Below, one piece after another: positions 31,869 through 40,626 of a DNA stretch of 64,000 nt. The notes beneath the pieces are model-generated. The model was not told where the DNA came from. It worked only from the letters and a program-made list of their open reading frames with translations, and searched no databases. Each line of letters starts with the position of its first letter. Within the stretch, counting starts at the first letter, position 1. The stretch spans positions 372,001-436,000 of the forward strand of contig CAWFPL010000003.1 of assembly GCA_963817785.1 (NCBI GenBank), given 5' to 3'. Made by a program: the position numbers and the translations under genes. The stretch comes from JAKALD01 sp963817785. GTDB lineage: Bacteria > Pseudomonadota > Gammaproteobacteria > Burkholderiales > SG8-39.

Positions 31869-33513
31869 GCGGCGCCTCGAATATCCTGCCGCCCAGCACG
31901 GTGCCCCACACACGGGTATCCTTCAACTGCGCGGGGGGCATTGTCGACGGATCGTCTTCGAGCACGCAGAAGTCGGCGAATTTGCCGACCTCAATTGAGC
32001 CGACCTCGTGATCCATCTTCAGCGTGTACGCCGCCCCGAGCGTGATTGCCGAGAGCGCCTGCGTTACGTCGATGCGCTCCGCCTCGCCCAGGACGCGCCC
32101 CGAGGCGGTGCGCCGGTTTACCGCGCACCAGGCCGTGAACAGAGGGCCAATGGGCGTGATCGGCGCGTCGGAATGAATCGCGAACGGCACGCCGCTGTGC
32201 AGCGCCGTGCCGCAGGCGTCCATGCGATTGGCGCGGTCCGGGCCCATGGTCAGCGCGTAGTGCGCATCGCCCCAGTAGAACAGGTGGTTGGCGAACAGGT
32301 TAACGCACAGGCCGAGCTTGGCCATGCGCCGGAACTGCGCGGCGTCGGCCATCTGGCAATGCTGCAGAGTGTGGCGATGATCCGCGCGCGGATGCGCGTC
32401 GAGCGCGTGCTCGAAGGCGTCGAGCGCGACCTCGGTGGCCTCGTCGCCGTTAGTGTGGATGTGGATGTGCATCCCCGCGGCGTGCAGGCGCTCGACGATA
32501 CGGGCAAGCTCGTTAGGCGGGACCACCCAGATGCCGTTCGGCCTGCCGTTGTAGTAGCCCGGCCAGCGCAGCCTTGCCGTGAAGCCCTGGATCGAGCCGT
32601 CGATTACGAGCTTTACCAGGCGGAAGCGTAGCTTGTCCGTGTTATGCCGCTGCAGCTCGCCAAAGCGCCGGATGCCCCGCTCGGTCTCCGTCGGAGACTC
32701 GAGGCTGCGATACCCCGACACGATGCGGACCGGGAATTCCTCGCGCGCCGTCACGCGCGCCATGTTGGCCACGGCCTCCTCGGACCACTCGTTCACCAGG
32801 TCCGTTGCGGTTGTGACGCCCGCCTGCAGCGCGACGTGCCCAAAGCGCCACAGCCCGTCTTCGCTCACGCCGGCCGCCTTGAAGGCGTTGCCGGTCACGC
32901 GCATAACTGGGAACATCGCTGCGAATTCCTGCAGCTCGCCGGAGGGCGAGCCGTCGGGGTAGCGTGCGACCCCTTCAACCTCGGTTTCGCGGCCGATGCC
33001 CGCTTTCTTTAGCATGGCAGTATTGACATTGAGCAGGTGTGCGCTCGCGTGCAACACCGCGATCGGGCGCGTGGCCGAGACGCGGTCGAGTTCGCGCGTA
33101 CTCATACGCTGCTTGCCGAAGAAGATCGGGTCGAAGCCCCAGGCGAGCAGCGGCTCGGCCTGGTCCTGCATCCCGCGCTCGAACTGGCTCAATCGCTCGA
33201 CCACCTCGTCGAAGCTCTTCAGGCCCTTCCATACGCGCCCGTCCGGGCCGCGCCGGTCGTAGTAGCCGACGTGCGCGTACTTCCAGAGTGCGCCTTCCAT
33301 CAGGTGCGAGTGGCCCTCCACCAGGCCGGGCATCAGGACTTTGTCGGCGAAGCGCGCGTCGGTGGCGTGCTCGCCCCAGCCACGCATGTCCTGCTCTTCG
33401 CCAACTGCCAGGATCCGCCCTTCGCGGACGGCGACGCAACTCGCCTCCGGCTGCATCGGGTTCATGGTGAGGATCTTGCGGGCGCGAAATACGGTTGTAT
33501 GCATGGGTCTCAT
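31861..33513 (-). CDS. Amidohydrolase family protein (Amidohydro_3, YtcJ-like)
   Basis: The 550-residue metal-dependent hydrolase has the family landmarks: an N-terminal beta domain ending MPGLVEGHSH (HxH metal ligands), MHIHIHTNGD, HTLQHCQM, and the catalytic Asp in AIHSDAP. A closing VGSIEVGKFADFCVLEDDP completes the beta domain. It cleaves an amide or similar C-N bond, with substrate unknown. The ATG overlaps the amidase stop (ATGA), so the two hydrolases are made together. A paralogous enzyme is encoded at 47106-48983. Confidence 0.9.
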   Translation of the reverse strand: MRPMHTTVFRARKILTMNPMQPEASCVAVREGRILAVGEEQDMRGWGEHATDARFADKVLMPGLVEGHSHLMEGALWKYAHVGYYDRRGPDGRVWKGLKSFDEVVERLSQFERGMQDQAEPLLAWGFDPIFFGKQRMSTRELDRVSATRPIAVLHASAHLLNVNTAMLKKAGIGRETEVEGVARYPDGSPSGELQEFAAMFPVMRVTGNAFKAAGVSEDGLWRFGHVALQAGVTTATDLVNEWSEEAVANMARVTAREEFPVRIVSGYRSLESPTETERGIRRFGELQRHNTDKLRFRLVKLVIDGSIQGFTARLRWPGYYNGRPNGIWVVPPNELARIVERLHAAGMHIHIHTNGDEATEVALDAFEHALDAHPRADHRHTLQHCQMADAAQFRRMAKLGLCVNLFANHLFYWGDAHYALTMGPDRANRMDACGTALHSGVPFAIHSDAPITPIGPLFTAWCAVNRRTASGRVLGEAERIDVTQALSAITLGAAYTLKMDHEVGSIEVGKFADFCVLEDDPSTMPPAQLKDTRVWGTVLGGRIFEAPRG

Positions 33514-34964
33514 TTTTCATTGAGAATGGGGGGTAGGCGGTGACGCCACGGGCGCGACTGCTCGAGCTGCGCGCCGAGGCGAAACAGGGTGGCCTCGTCG
33601 CCAAAGCGGCCGATGAACTGCATGCCGATCGGCAGGCCGTCGCGCGACCAGGCGAGCGGCACCGACATCGCCGGTTGCCCGGTGACGTTGGCGAGCGGCG
33701 TCCAGGCCGAGTACTCGGAAACACCTCCCGGTCCGGTGCGGTAACCGACGAAGTCGCGCTTGCACATCGTGATTTCGCCCAAGCGCGCGACGTGGCGCGT
33801 GAACACCGGAGTGAGCAGCACGTCGTAGCGCTCGAAGAATGGCGCCACGCCCCTTCCGACGCCGTGCAGGGTGTTGAGCGCTTCGAGGTAGTCGGTCGCG
33901 CCGGTGGTACTGGCGAGCTCCAGCGCACCCCAGGTCGCAGGCTCGAGATCGTCCTCGTGTGGCGCGCGGCCGAGCTGGCGGCTGCGCTCGCGCACCGCGA
34001 GCGCAGCGCCCGCGGCCATCATGCGGATGAGCGCGCCGAGCATCGCCCGGTTGTCGAATCCGGCCGGGCGATCCTCGGTCAGCTCGTGGCCGAGCCCGGC
34101 GAGCAGACGCGCGGTATCCTTAATCGCCGCAACGATTTCGGGATGGATCAAATCACCGTCGAAGGTCGTCTTCAGAAACGCGATCCTTAGGCGCCCGGGG
34201 TCGCGTGCGACCTCTTCGAGGTAAGGCCGTGCCGGCGCTGGGGCGACATAAGGGGCGCCTGGATCGGATCCGTGCGTCGCATCGAGCGCTGCGGCGGAGT
34301 CGCGGACGCTGCGCGCGACCACGTGCTCGATTGCCAGCCCACCCCAGCCCTCGCCGACGCGCGGACCCGCAGGCGTGCGCGCACGCGTCGGCTTGAGCGC
34401 AAACAGGCCGCAGGCGGCGCCAGGGATGCGGATCGACCCGGCGCCGTCGCTCGCGTGCGCGAGCGGCAGCACGCGCGCCGCGACCGCCGCGCCCGCCCCG
34501 CCCGAGGAGCCACCGCTCGAGTGCTCGAGGTTCCAAGGATTGCGGGTAGGACCGCCGTAGGTAAGCGCCTCGGTCGACGGGCACATGCCGAGCTCGGGTG
34601 AGGTCGTGCGGCCCCAGAGCACGAATCCTGCCCGCCGGTAGCGCGCGACCAAGTTCGACTCGAAGTCGACGGTCGCGCCGCGGAAAAAGCGCGAGCCGCT
34701 GGTGGCAGGCAAGTCGGGCGAGCCAGCGCCCAAGTCCTTGAGCAGGAACGGCACGCCGCCAAACGGGCCCTGCGGCGCGCCGGCCGACAACGTCCGGCGC
34801 GCCAGCGCGTCGTCACGCAGGCAGATCGCATTTAGCTGCGCGTTGACGCGGTCGGCCTGCGCGATCGCCGCCTCCAGCACTTCCTGTGCGCTTACTTGGC
34901 CGCCACGGATAAGTTCGGCAAGGCCCAAGCCGTCGTAGTCCGAGTATTCCCTGAAGTTCGCCAT
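33510..34964 (-). CDS. Amidase signature family hydrolase
   Basis: The 484-residue protein shows the Ser-cisSer-Lys triad of the amidase signature family: K76 (FLLKDLG), S153 (HSSGGSSGGAGAA) and S177 (DGAGSIRIPG). It hydrolyses a carboxamide to acid plus ammonia or amine in the cytoplasm. I chose the ATG at 34964 because it overlaps the dppF-like stop (TGATG) and gives the normal N-terminus; a longer upstream frame to 35120 lies entirely inside dppF. The place directly behind the transporter suggests it acts on the imported substrate. Confidence 0.92.
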   Translation of the reverse strand: MANFREYSDYDGLGLAELIRGGQVSAQEVLEAAIAQADRVNAQLNAICLRDDALARRTLSAGAPQGPFGGVPFLLKDLGAGSPDLPATSGSRFFRGATVDFESNLVARYRRAGFVLWGRTTSPELGMCPSTEALTYGGPTRNPWNLEHSSGGSSGGAGAAVAARVLPLAHASDGAGSIRIPGAACGLFALKPTRARTPAGPRVGEGWGGLAIEHVVARSVRDSAAALDATHGSDPGAPYVAPAPARPYLEEVARDPGRLRIAFLKTTFDGDLIHPEIVAAIKDTARLLAGLGHELTEDRPAGFDNRAMLGALIRMMAAGAALAVRERSRQLGRAPHEDDLEPATWGALELASTTGATDYLEALNTLHGVGRGVAPFFERYDVLLTPVFTRHVARLGEITMCKRDFVGYRTGPGGVSEYSAWTPLANVTGQPAMSVPLAWSRDGLPIGMQFIGRFGDEATLFRLGAQLEQSRPWRHRLPPILNEK

Positions 34965-35989
34965 CACGTTTCCTTCGCAGAACCCAAAGCAAGCGGCGCG
35001 GCGTCGGGACCGGTGACCAGATGGCATCTTACCCAGCGCGATGGCGCGATCTCGCGCAGCGCCGGCGGCTCGTTGCGGCAGCGCTCGATAGCTGCTGGGC
35101 AGCGTCCTGAGAAGCGGCAACCGGAGGGCAAGGTGATTGGGCTGGGCGGGTCGCCAGCGAGCCGGATGCGCTGCGCAGCGCGCGCGCGGCCAGCGTGCAC
35201 TGTCGGCACGGCCGACATCAGCGCCACGCTGTACGGATGCAGCGGCCGCGCGAAAAATGCGCGCCGCGGTGCCCGCTCGACGATCTGGCCGAGGTACATT
35301 ACCGCGACCTCGTCGCAGATGTACTCGACAACGGCCATGTCGTGCGAGATGAAAAGGTAAGTCAGCCCGAGCTCGGACTGGAGCCTGCGCAGGAGGTTAA
35401 GGATCTGAGCGCGGATCGCCACGTCGAGCGCCGACACCGGCTCGTCACACACCACCAAGTCCGGGTTCGTGGCAAGAGCGCGCGCGATGTTGATTCGCTG
35501 GCGCTGGCCGCCGGAGAACTGATGCGGGAACAGAAAGCGCTGCTCGGGACGAAGTCCGACCGCAGCGAACAGCTCGGTGACGCGTGCTTCGCGCTGGGCG
35601 GGCGTGCCGATTCGCATCAGGTCGAGGGGCGCACGCACGATGCTGCCCGCGCGCTGGCGCGGGTTGAGTGACGAATACGGGTCTTGGAAGACGATTTGCA
35701 GGCGCCGCCGGACACGCCGCAGCTCGCTGCCGTCGAGCGCCGAAAGCTCGTCGTCGCCCAATCGGATCGTCCCGGCGGTGATAGGCACGAGTCGCATCAC
35801 CGCAAGCGCTGTAGTTGTCTTGCCAGAGCCGGACTCGCCCACCAGCGCGAGCGCCCGGCCGCGCGGTACGTCGAAGTCGATCCCGTCAACCGCGTGGACC
35901 ACTTCCGGTGTACGCAGAGGGTTGCCGCGCCGGCCGCGGAAGTGCACCTTGAGGCCGCGCACGCAGAGCAACGGCTGCAGCGCGCTCAC
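34964..35989 (-). CDS. dppF: Peptide-type ABC transporter ATP-binding protein (DppF/OppF-like)
   Basis: The 341-residue ATPase has Walker A GESGSGKTTT, signature FSGGQRQRINIARAL and Walker B LVVCDEPVSALD. It ends in the oligopeptide-transporter C-terminal region with the cluster CRFSGRCPAAIERC. It pairs with the DppD-like protein to power the two permeases. The stop and start codons of both neighbours overlap it. Confidence 0.93.
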   Translation of the reverse strand: MSALQPLLCVRGLKVHFRGRRGNPLRTPEVVHAVDGIDFDVPRGRALALVGESGSGKTTTALAVMRLVPITAGTIRLGDDELSALDGSELRRVRRRLQIVFQDPYSSLNPRQRAGSIVRAPLDLMRIGTPAQREARVTELFAAVGLRPEQRFLFPHQFSGGQRQRINIARALATNPDLVVCDEPVSALDVAIRAQILNLLRRLQSELGLTYLFISHDMAVVEYICDEVAVMYLGQIVERAPRRAFFARPLHPYSVALMSAVPTVHAGRARAAQRIRLAGDPPSPITLPSGCRFSGRCPAAIERCRNEPPALREIAPSRWVRCHLVTGPDAAPLALGSAKET

Positions 35990-36984
35990 CGGCCCGCCTC
36001 GTGCAGCCAGCAGGCCGATCGGTGACCGGGAGCGACTTCGAACACAGGCGGCACTTCACTCCGGCAACGTGGCATCGCGTGCGCGCAGCGCTGTGCGAAC
36101 GTGCAGCCCTGCTGCAGCTCCCAGATCGAGGGCACCACGCCCGGAATCTCAGCGAGCGGCGCGCGCTTTTCGCCCGGCCTGTCGTCCAGCCCAGGAAGGC
36201 ATGCGATCAGCCCCTGCGTGTAGGGGTGCTCGGGGTCGGCGAGAATCGCCGTTGCGCTGCCGTCTTCGACCACGCGTCCGCCGTACATCACCGCCACGCG
36301 GTCGGCCATCTCGGAGATCGCGCCCATGTCGTGTGTGATGAGCATGATCGCCGTACCCTGCTGCGCCTGCAGCTCGCGCAGGAGGTCGAAGATCTGGGCT
36401 TGGACGGTGACGTCAAGGGCGGTGGTCGGCTCGTCGGCGATCAGGACGCCGGGGCGGCAGGCGAGCGCCATCGCGATCATGACCCGCTGCCGCATGCCGC
36501 CGGAGAGCTGATGCGGATACTGGTCGATGCGCTGTTCGGCCGCGGGAATGCCGACTGCCCTGAGCATCTCGAGCGCGCGCTCGCGCGCCTCGCGACCGCG
36601 CAGCTTGCGGTGCAGGCGCAGGGATTCGCCGATCTGTTCGCCGACACTGAACACCGGATTGAGCGAGGTCATCGGCTCCTGGAAGATCATCGAGATCTCA
36701 TTTCCGCGCACCTCGCGCATTCGTGCCTCGCTCGCCGTGACCAGGTCTTCGCCCTTGAGGCGCACCTGCCCGGCGCAGATGCGCCCCGGAGGCGACGGGA
36801 TGAGGCGCATGATCGCGAGCGCGGTCATGCTCTTGCCACAGCCTGACTCGCCGACTATGCCAAGTGTCTCTCCATGCGCGAGCGCGAAGCCGACGTCGTT
36901 CAGCACCGTCGCGGTCCCGCGACGCGTGCGGAATTCGACCTTGAGCCCTTCGACCTGGAGTAAGGGCGCGTGGGGAGCGTCCAT
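35986..36984 (-). CDS. dppD: Peptide-type ABC transporter ATP-binding protein (DppD/OppD-like)
   Basis: The 332-residue ATPase carries Walker A GESGCGKSMT, signature LSGGMRQRVMIAMAL and Walker B VLIADEPTTALD, and the Cys-bearing C-terminal domain (CTFAQRCAHAMPRC). The ATG at 36984 overlaps the preceding permease stop (TGATG). A longer frame upstream to 37371 is antisense noise within the permease gene. Partner of the DppF-like protein. Confidence 0.93.
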   Translation of the reverse strand: MDAPHAPLLQVEGLKVEFRTRRGTATVLNDVGFALAHGETLGIVGESGCGKSMTALAIMRLIPSPPGRICAGQVRLKGEDLVTASEARMREVRGNEISMIFQEPMTSLNPVFSVGEQIGESLRLHRKLRGREARERALEMLRAVGIPAAEQRIDQYPHQLSGGMRQRVMIAMALACRPGVLIADEPTTALDVTVQAQIFDLLRELQAQQGTAIMLITHDMGAISEMADRVAVMYGGRVVEDGSATAILADPEHPYTQGLIACLPGLDDRPGEKRAPLAEIPGVVPSIWELQQGCTFAQRCAHAMPRCRSEVPPVFEVAPGHRSACWLHEAGR

Positions 36985-37853
36985 CAGCGCTCGCGCAGCT
37001 TGGGGTTGAGCGCGTCGTTCAAGCCGTCGCCGATCAGGGTGACCGAAAGCACCGTGAGGAAGATCGCGATTCCAGGAAAGGTCACGGCCCACCAAGATGA
37101 AAGAATGTACTGGCGGCTCGATCCGATCATGAGGCCCCAGCTCATGGTGTTCGGATCGGTCAGACCGAGGTACGACAGCCCGGCCGCGAACAGGATCGCG
37201 GCACCGACCGAAAGCGTCCCGGACACCACGAGCGGCGGAAACGCGTTTGGCAGGATCACTTTCCACACGATGCGCATGTTGCCGGCTCCGATCGCTCGCT
37301 CGGCAGTGACGAACTCGAGCTGCTTGAGCTTCAAGAACTCGGCGCGCGCGAGTCTCGCGGTGCTGGTCCATGTCGACATGCCGATCGCGAAGGAGACGGT
37401 GACGAGCGACGGACTGAACAGCGTTACCAGCACCATCGCAAAGAGCAGCGCCGGGAGCACCTGGAAGAACTCCGTAAAGCGCATCAAAGACTCGTCGACC
37501 GCTCCGCCGAAGTATCCGGCCAGCGCACCCACCGTTACTCCAATGAGCACCGAAAGCAGCGCGGCGGTCGCCCCGACGGCGAGCGTTGCGCGGCCACCAT
37601 AAAGGAGCCCCGTGAGGATGTCGCGTCCCAGGTAGTCGGTGCCAAGTGGCGCGTCCTGCGAGAGTGGCGGCGACATGGGCATGGCGGTGATCGCGAAGGG
37701 GTCGGCATGGTAGAGCATCGGGCCGAAAACTGCGGTGGTCACAATTAGTCCGAGCAGTACTGCGCCGACTACGGCTGCCGGGTTGCGCAGGAACATGCGC
37801 GCCGCCTCTTTCGCCGGATGCTCGACTTGGATCGCTGCGAGTTGGGCGCTCAT
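36984..37853 (-). CDS. dppC: Peptide-type ABC transporter permease (DppC/OppC-like)
   Basis: The 289-residue inner-membrane protein has an N-terminal helix (about residues 27-48), a periplasmic segment with PLGTDYLGRDILTGLLYGGR, the family signature, and five further helices. The EAA loop is RAIGAGNMRIVWKVILPN. It forms the channel with the DppB-like permease. It overlaps both neighbours by 1-4 bp. Confidence 0.93.
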   Translation of the reverse strand: MSAQLAAIQVEHPAKEAARMFLRNPAAVVGAVLLGLIVTTAVFGPMLYHADPFAITAMPMSPPLSQDAPLGTDYLGRDILTGLLYGGRATLAVGATAALLSVLIGVTVGALAGYFGGAVDESLMRFTEFFQVLPALLFAMVLVTLFSPSLVTVSFAIGMSTWTSTARLARAEFLKLKQLEFVTAERAIGAGNMRIVWKVILPNAFPPLVVSGTLSVGAAILFAAGLSYLGLTDPNTMSWGLMIGSSRQYILSSWWAVTFPGIAIFLTVLSVTLIGDGLNDALNPKLRER

Positions 37854-38824
37854 TCGTTCTTGATGCGCGGATCGATGAGGTGGTAGCAGAAATCGGTAAT
37901 CTGATTCATAACGACTACGAGGATCGAGGACAACAGCAGCACACCCAGGATTGTCGGGTAGTCACGGCGCAGCACCGAATCGAACGCCAGGCGCCCGAGC
38001 CCCGGCCAGTTGAACACCGTTTCAACCAGGATCGCTCCGGCGAGCACGTTGCCAAACTGCAGCCCGAGGACGGTGACCACCGGAAGCACAGCGTTGCGCA
38101 GCGCGTGGCGGAAGTACACGGCGAATTCGGACGCCCCCTTGGCGCGCGCGGTGCGGATGTAGTCGGCGCCGAGCACGTCGAGCATGCTGGCGCGCGTCAG
38201 GCGGCTGTAGTACGCGAGGTAGATGATCCCGAGCGTGACCGAGGGCAGCACGAGGTGGTACAGCACGTCGAGCGCGGCACCGGCTCCCGAAGCTGCACCG
38301 AAGTCGCCGCGCATGCCCGACACTGGAAAGAGCGGAATGGCGGACGCAAACAGGATGATCAGCATGATCCCGGTCCAGAACACCGGAGCCGCATAACCGA
38401 CCACGGAGAGGACGGTGATGGACTGCGAAAGCAAGCCGTTCGGCTTGCGCGAGGCGAGCACGCCGAGGAAGGTTCCGATCAGGAATGCGCCGAGCACCGA
38501 GGTCACGATTAGCAGCACTGTGGCCGGCACGCGCTCGAGGATCAACTGCGAAACGGGCATGTTGAAGAAGTAGGACTGCCCCAGGTTCCCGTGCAGTACG
38601 CGGTCGACGTAGATCCAGAGCTGTACCGGCAGTGGGCGGTCGAGTCCGTACTGGTGGCGCAGCGTCGCGCGCAGCGCCTCACTCATACCGCCCATTGAAC
38701 CTGCGATCGTATCCACCGGGTCGCCCGGTGCGAGATGGATGAGCAGGAAGTTGAGCACGACGACCGCCAGGACCAGGCCCACGGCGTACGCGAGCCGGCG
38801 CAGCGAGTACCGGAGGAACGCCAT
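37850..38824 (-). CDS. dppB: Peptide-type ABC transporter permease (DppB/OppB-like)
   Basis: The 324-residue permease has six predicted helices. Landmarks are the DppB start FLRYSLRRLAYAVGLVLAVV, HLAPGDPVDTI, and the EAA loop RTARAKGASEFAVYFRHALR. The ATG at 38824 is preferred over an upstream in-frame start at 38860 because it gives the standard first helix. The binding protein ends 55 bp upstream. Confidence 0.93.
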   Translation of the reverse strand: MAFLRYSLRRLAYAVGLVLAVVVLNFLLIHLAPGDPVDTIAGSMGGMSEALRATLRHQYGLDRPLPVQLWIYVDRVLHGNLGQSYFFNMPVSQLILERVPATVLLIVTSVLGAFLIGTFLGVLASRKPNGLLSQSITVLSVVGYAAPVFWTGIMLIILFASAIPLFPVSGMRGDFGAASGAGAALDVLYHLVLPSVTLGIIYLAYYSRLTRASMLDVLGADYIRTARAKGASEFAVYFRHALRNAVLPVVTVLGLQFGNVLAGAILVETVFNWPGLGRLAFDSVLRRDYPTILGVLLLSSILVVVMNQITDFCYHLIDPRIKNE

Positions 38825-38879
38825 GGCGCTATGGCGGGCGAGGACAGGGCGGCCGCACAAGCCCCCGCCGTGCCCCCGC

Positions 38880-40475
38880 CTACTTCAGGTAGACGTCGTC
38901 CATCGGGGACATGACGCCCCAGATGTTGGTCGGCACATTTCCGACTCGATCGCTGTACACCGTGTGGTACGGAATCACGAGCAGCCAGTCGATCGGCAGG
39001 TCGCCCGTTACGATCTTCTGAAACGTGGCGTATAGCGCCTTGCGCTTGAGCGGGTCAATTTCGGTGCCCGCTGCCTCGAGCAGGTTGTCCACCTCGGGGT
39101 TACGATAGGACTGCGTGTTAGTCCAGATGATGTTGCGGATGTTGGACGACAGGTAGGTGCGCGCAACGCCGATCACCGGGTCGCCCCAGTTGAAGACGAT
39201 GTCCATGGTCATGTCGAAATCATGCGAGGCGATGCGCTTCGCCCAGGTCGGGAAGTCCGGCGAGGCGCGCACGTCAACTGCGATGCCGACCTTCTTCAGC
39301 TGGGACCGGATGTACTCGGCGATGTTCTTCTGAAGGTCGTCGCTCCCTGGTATGTAATCGATGGAGAGCTTGAAGCGCTCGCCGTTCGCGTCGCGCTTGT
39401 GGCCGGACTCGTCTAGCAGCTGGTTCGCCTTCTTCAGGTTGAGTGGGTAGCGGTGCAGCTCATTGGTCGCGAAGGGGCTTGTCGGCACGATCGGGCCATC
39501 GTCGCTTCGCGCGAAGCCGCCAAGCAACACCTTGGTGATGAACTTCTTGTCGATGGCGTAGGCGATTGCTTTACGCACGCGCACGTCGTCGAGCGGTTTG
39601 CGGGCGGTGTTGAACGCTAGCCAATCGAGTGGACCGATGCCCTCGTAGCCCTTGTCCGTGACGCGGAGGTCCTTGTCCTTCGAGAGACGCTGCAGGTCGA
39701 CGGCGTTGGTGACGAACGGAAGCATCTGGATCTGCCCGCGCTGGAGCTCGATCACCAAGTTGGTGGGATCGGGGTTGATCTCCATTACCAGCCGGTTGAG
39801 GTAGGGTTTCCCAGGTAGGAAGTACCTGTTAAAGCGCTCCATCACCACGCTCTGGCCGGGCTTGAAGTCGACCAGCTTGAATGGCCCCGAGCCGACCACG
39901 CCGGTTGAATTGAGCGGCGTGTTCTCGATGTCCTTAACCTTGCCGTAGACGTGCTCGGGCATGATCGGGCACAGTGCAGGGGACATGGCGAGCAGGATTG
40001 CGGGGTGCGGTGCGCTCATGCGAACGATCGCCGTGTACTTGTCCGGTGTGTCGACGCGCTCGACCACACCGAACATGGTCTTGAAGGGATGGTACTTCTT
40101 GATCGTCATGATCGAGAACGCCACGTCCTCGCTGGTGATCGGGGTGCCATCGTGGAAGTAGGCGTTCTTGCGCAGGTGCAAGGTAAGCGACTTGCCATCG
40201 GGCGAGAACTCCCAGCTCTTCGCGAGGTAGGGGTGCGGCTGCCATTTGTCGTCAAAGCGGAGCGGGCTGGCGAACAGCTGGGTGCTGGGCATCGCAGTTG
40301 CGATCCCGGATTGCAAGGCGCCGTTCAGGTGCCGCGGCACCTGCGTGGTCCCGAATATGAGAGTGCCGCCGCGCTTGGGTTGTTCGGCGCAGGCTGTACC
40401 GGAAAGCAAGCAGGCAGCCGCAGTCGCGAGCCCAGCCAAGTAGATCGTCCATCGTGCACGGATGTTCCGTTCCAT
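38880..40475 (-). CDS. ABC transporter substrate-binding protein (SBP family 5)
   Basis: The 531-residue periplasmic protein begins with a Sec signal peptide (cut probably after TACA) and reads as a DppA/OppA-type cluster C binding protein: PKRGGTLIFGTTQVP, GKSLTLHLRKNAYFHDGTPI, DVAFSIMTIKKYHPF and VRVRKAIAYAIDKKF. It captures the substrate for the DppBCDF-like transporter and is the first gene of the ten-gene leftward operon. A paralogue at 43034-44638 shares the same layout (for example KKYHPF). The ligand need not be a peptide. Confidence 0.92.
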   Translation of the reverse strand: MERNIRARWTIYLAGLATAAACLLSGTACAEQPKRGGTLIFGTTQVPRHLNGALQSGIATAMPSTQLFASPLRFDDKWQPHPYLAKSWEFSPDGKSLTLHLRKNAYFHDGTPITSEDVAFSIMTIKKYHPFKTMFGVVERVDTPDKYTAIVRMSAPHPAILLAMSPALCPIMPEHVYGKVKDIENTPLNSTGVVGSGPFKLVDFKPGQSVVMERFNRYFLPGKPYLNRLVMEINPDPTNLVIELQRGQIQMLPFVTNAVDLQRLSKDKDLRVTDKGYEGIGPLDWLAFNTARKPLDDVRVRKAIAYAIDKKFITKVLLGGFARSDDGPIVPTSPFATNELHRYPLNLKKANQLLDESGHKRDANGERFKLSIDYIPGSDDLQKNIAEYIRSQLKKVGIAVDVRASPDFPTWAKRIASHDFDMTMDIVFNWGDPVIGVARTYLSSNIRNIIWTNTQSYRNPEVDNLLEAAGTEIDPLKRKALYATFQKIVTGDLPIDWLLVIPYHTVYSDRVGNVPTNIWGVMSPMDDVYLK

Positions 40476-40626
40476 GACCGCTCCTCCTTTATGTCGTGGC
40501 CGCGGGTGCGTTTTCGTTCGCAGCTGAGCCTACGGACGGACTGGCTGAGGCTATAGGGCCAGCCCGCCGCTTCCTTTGGTGCCAACGCCCGCCGACGCCT
40601 GCCCGGTTCAGGGGCTGGCTGCACCC

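Noticed and set aside
33510..35120. 536-residue version of the amidase
   Set aside because: The extra 52 codons lie within the DppF-like gene in another frame; ATG 34964 gives the normal N-terminus and a TGATG overlap.
35986..37371. 461-residue version of the DppD-like protein
   Set aside because: The first 129 codons are antisense-type sequence inside the DppC-like gene; the true start at 36984 overlaps its stop.
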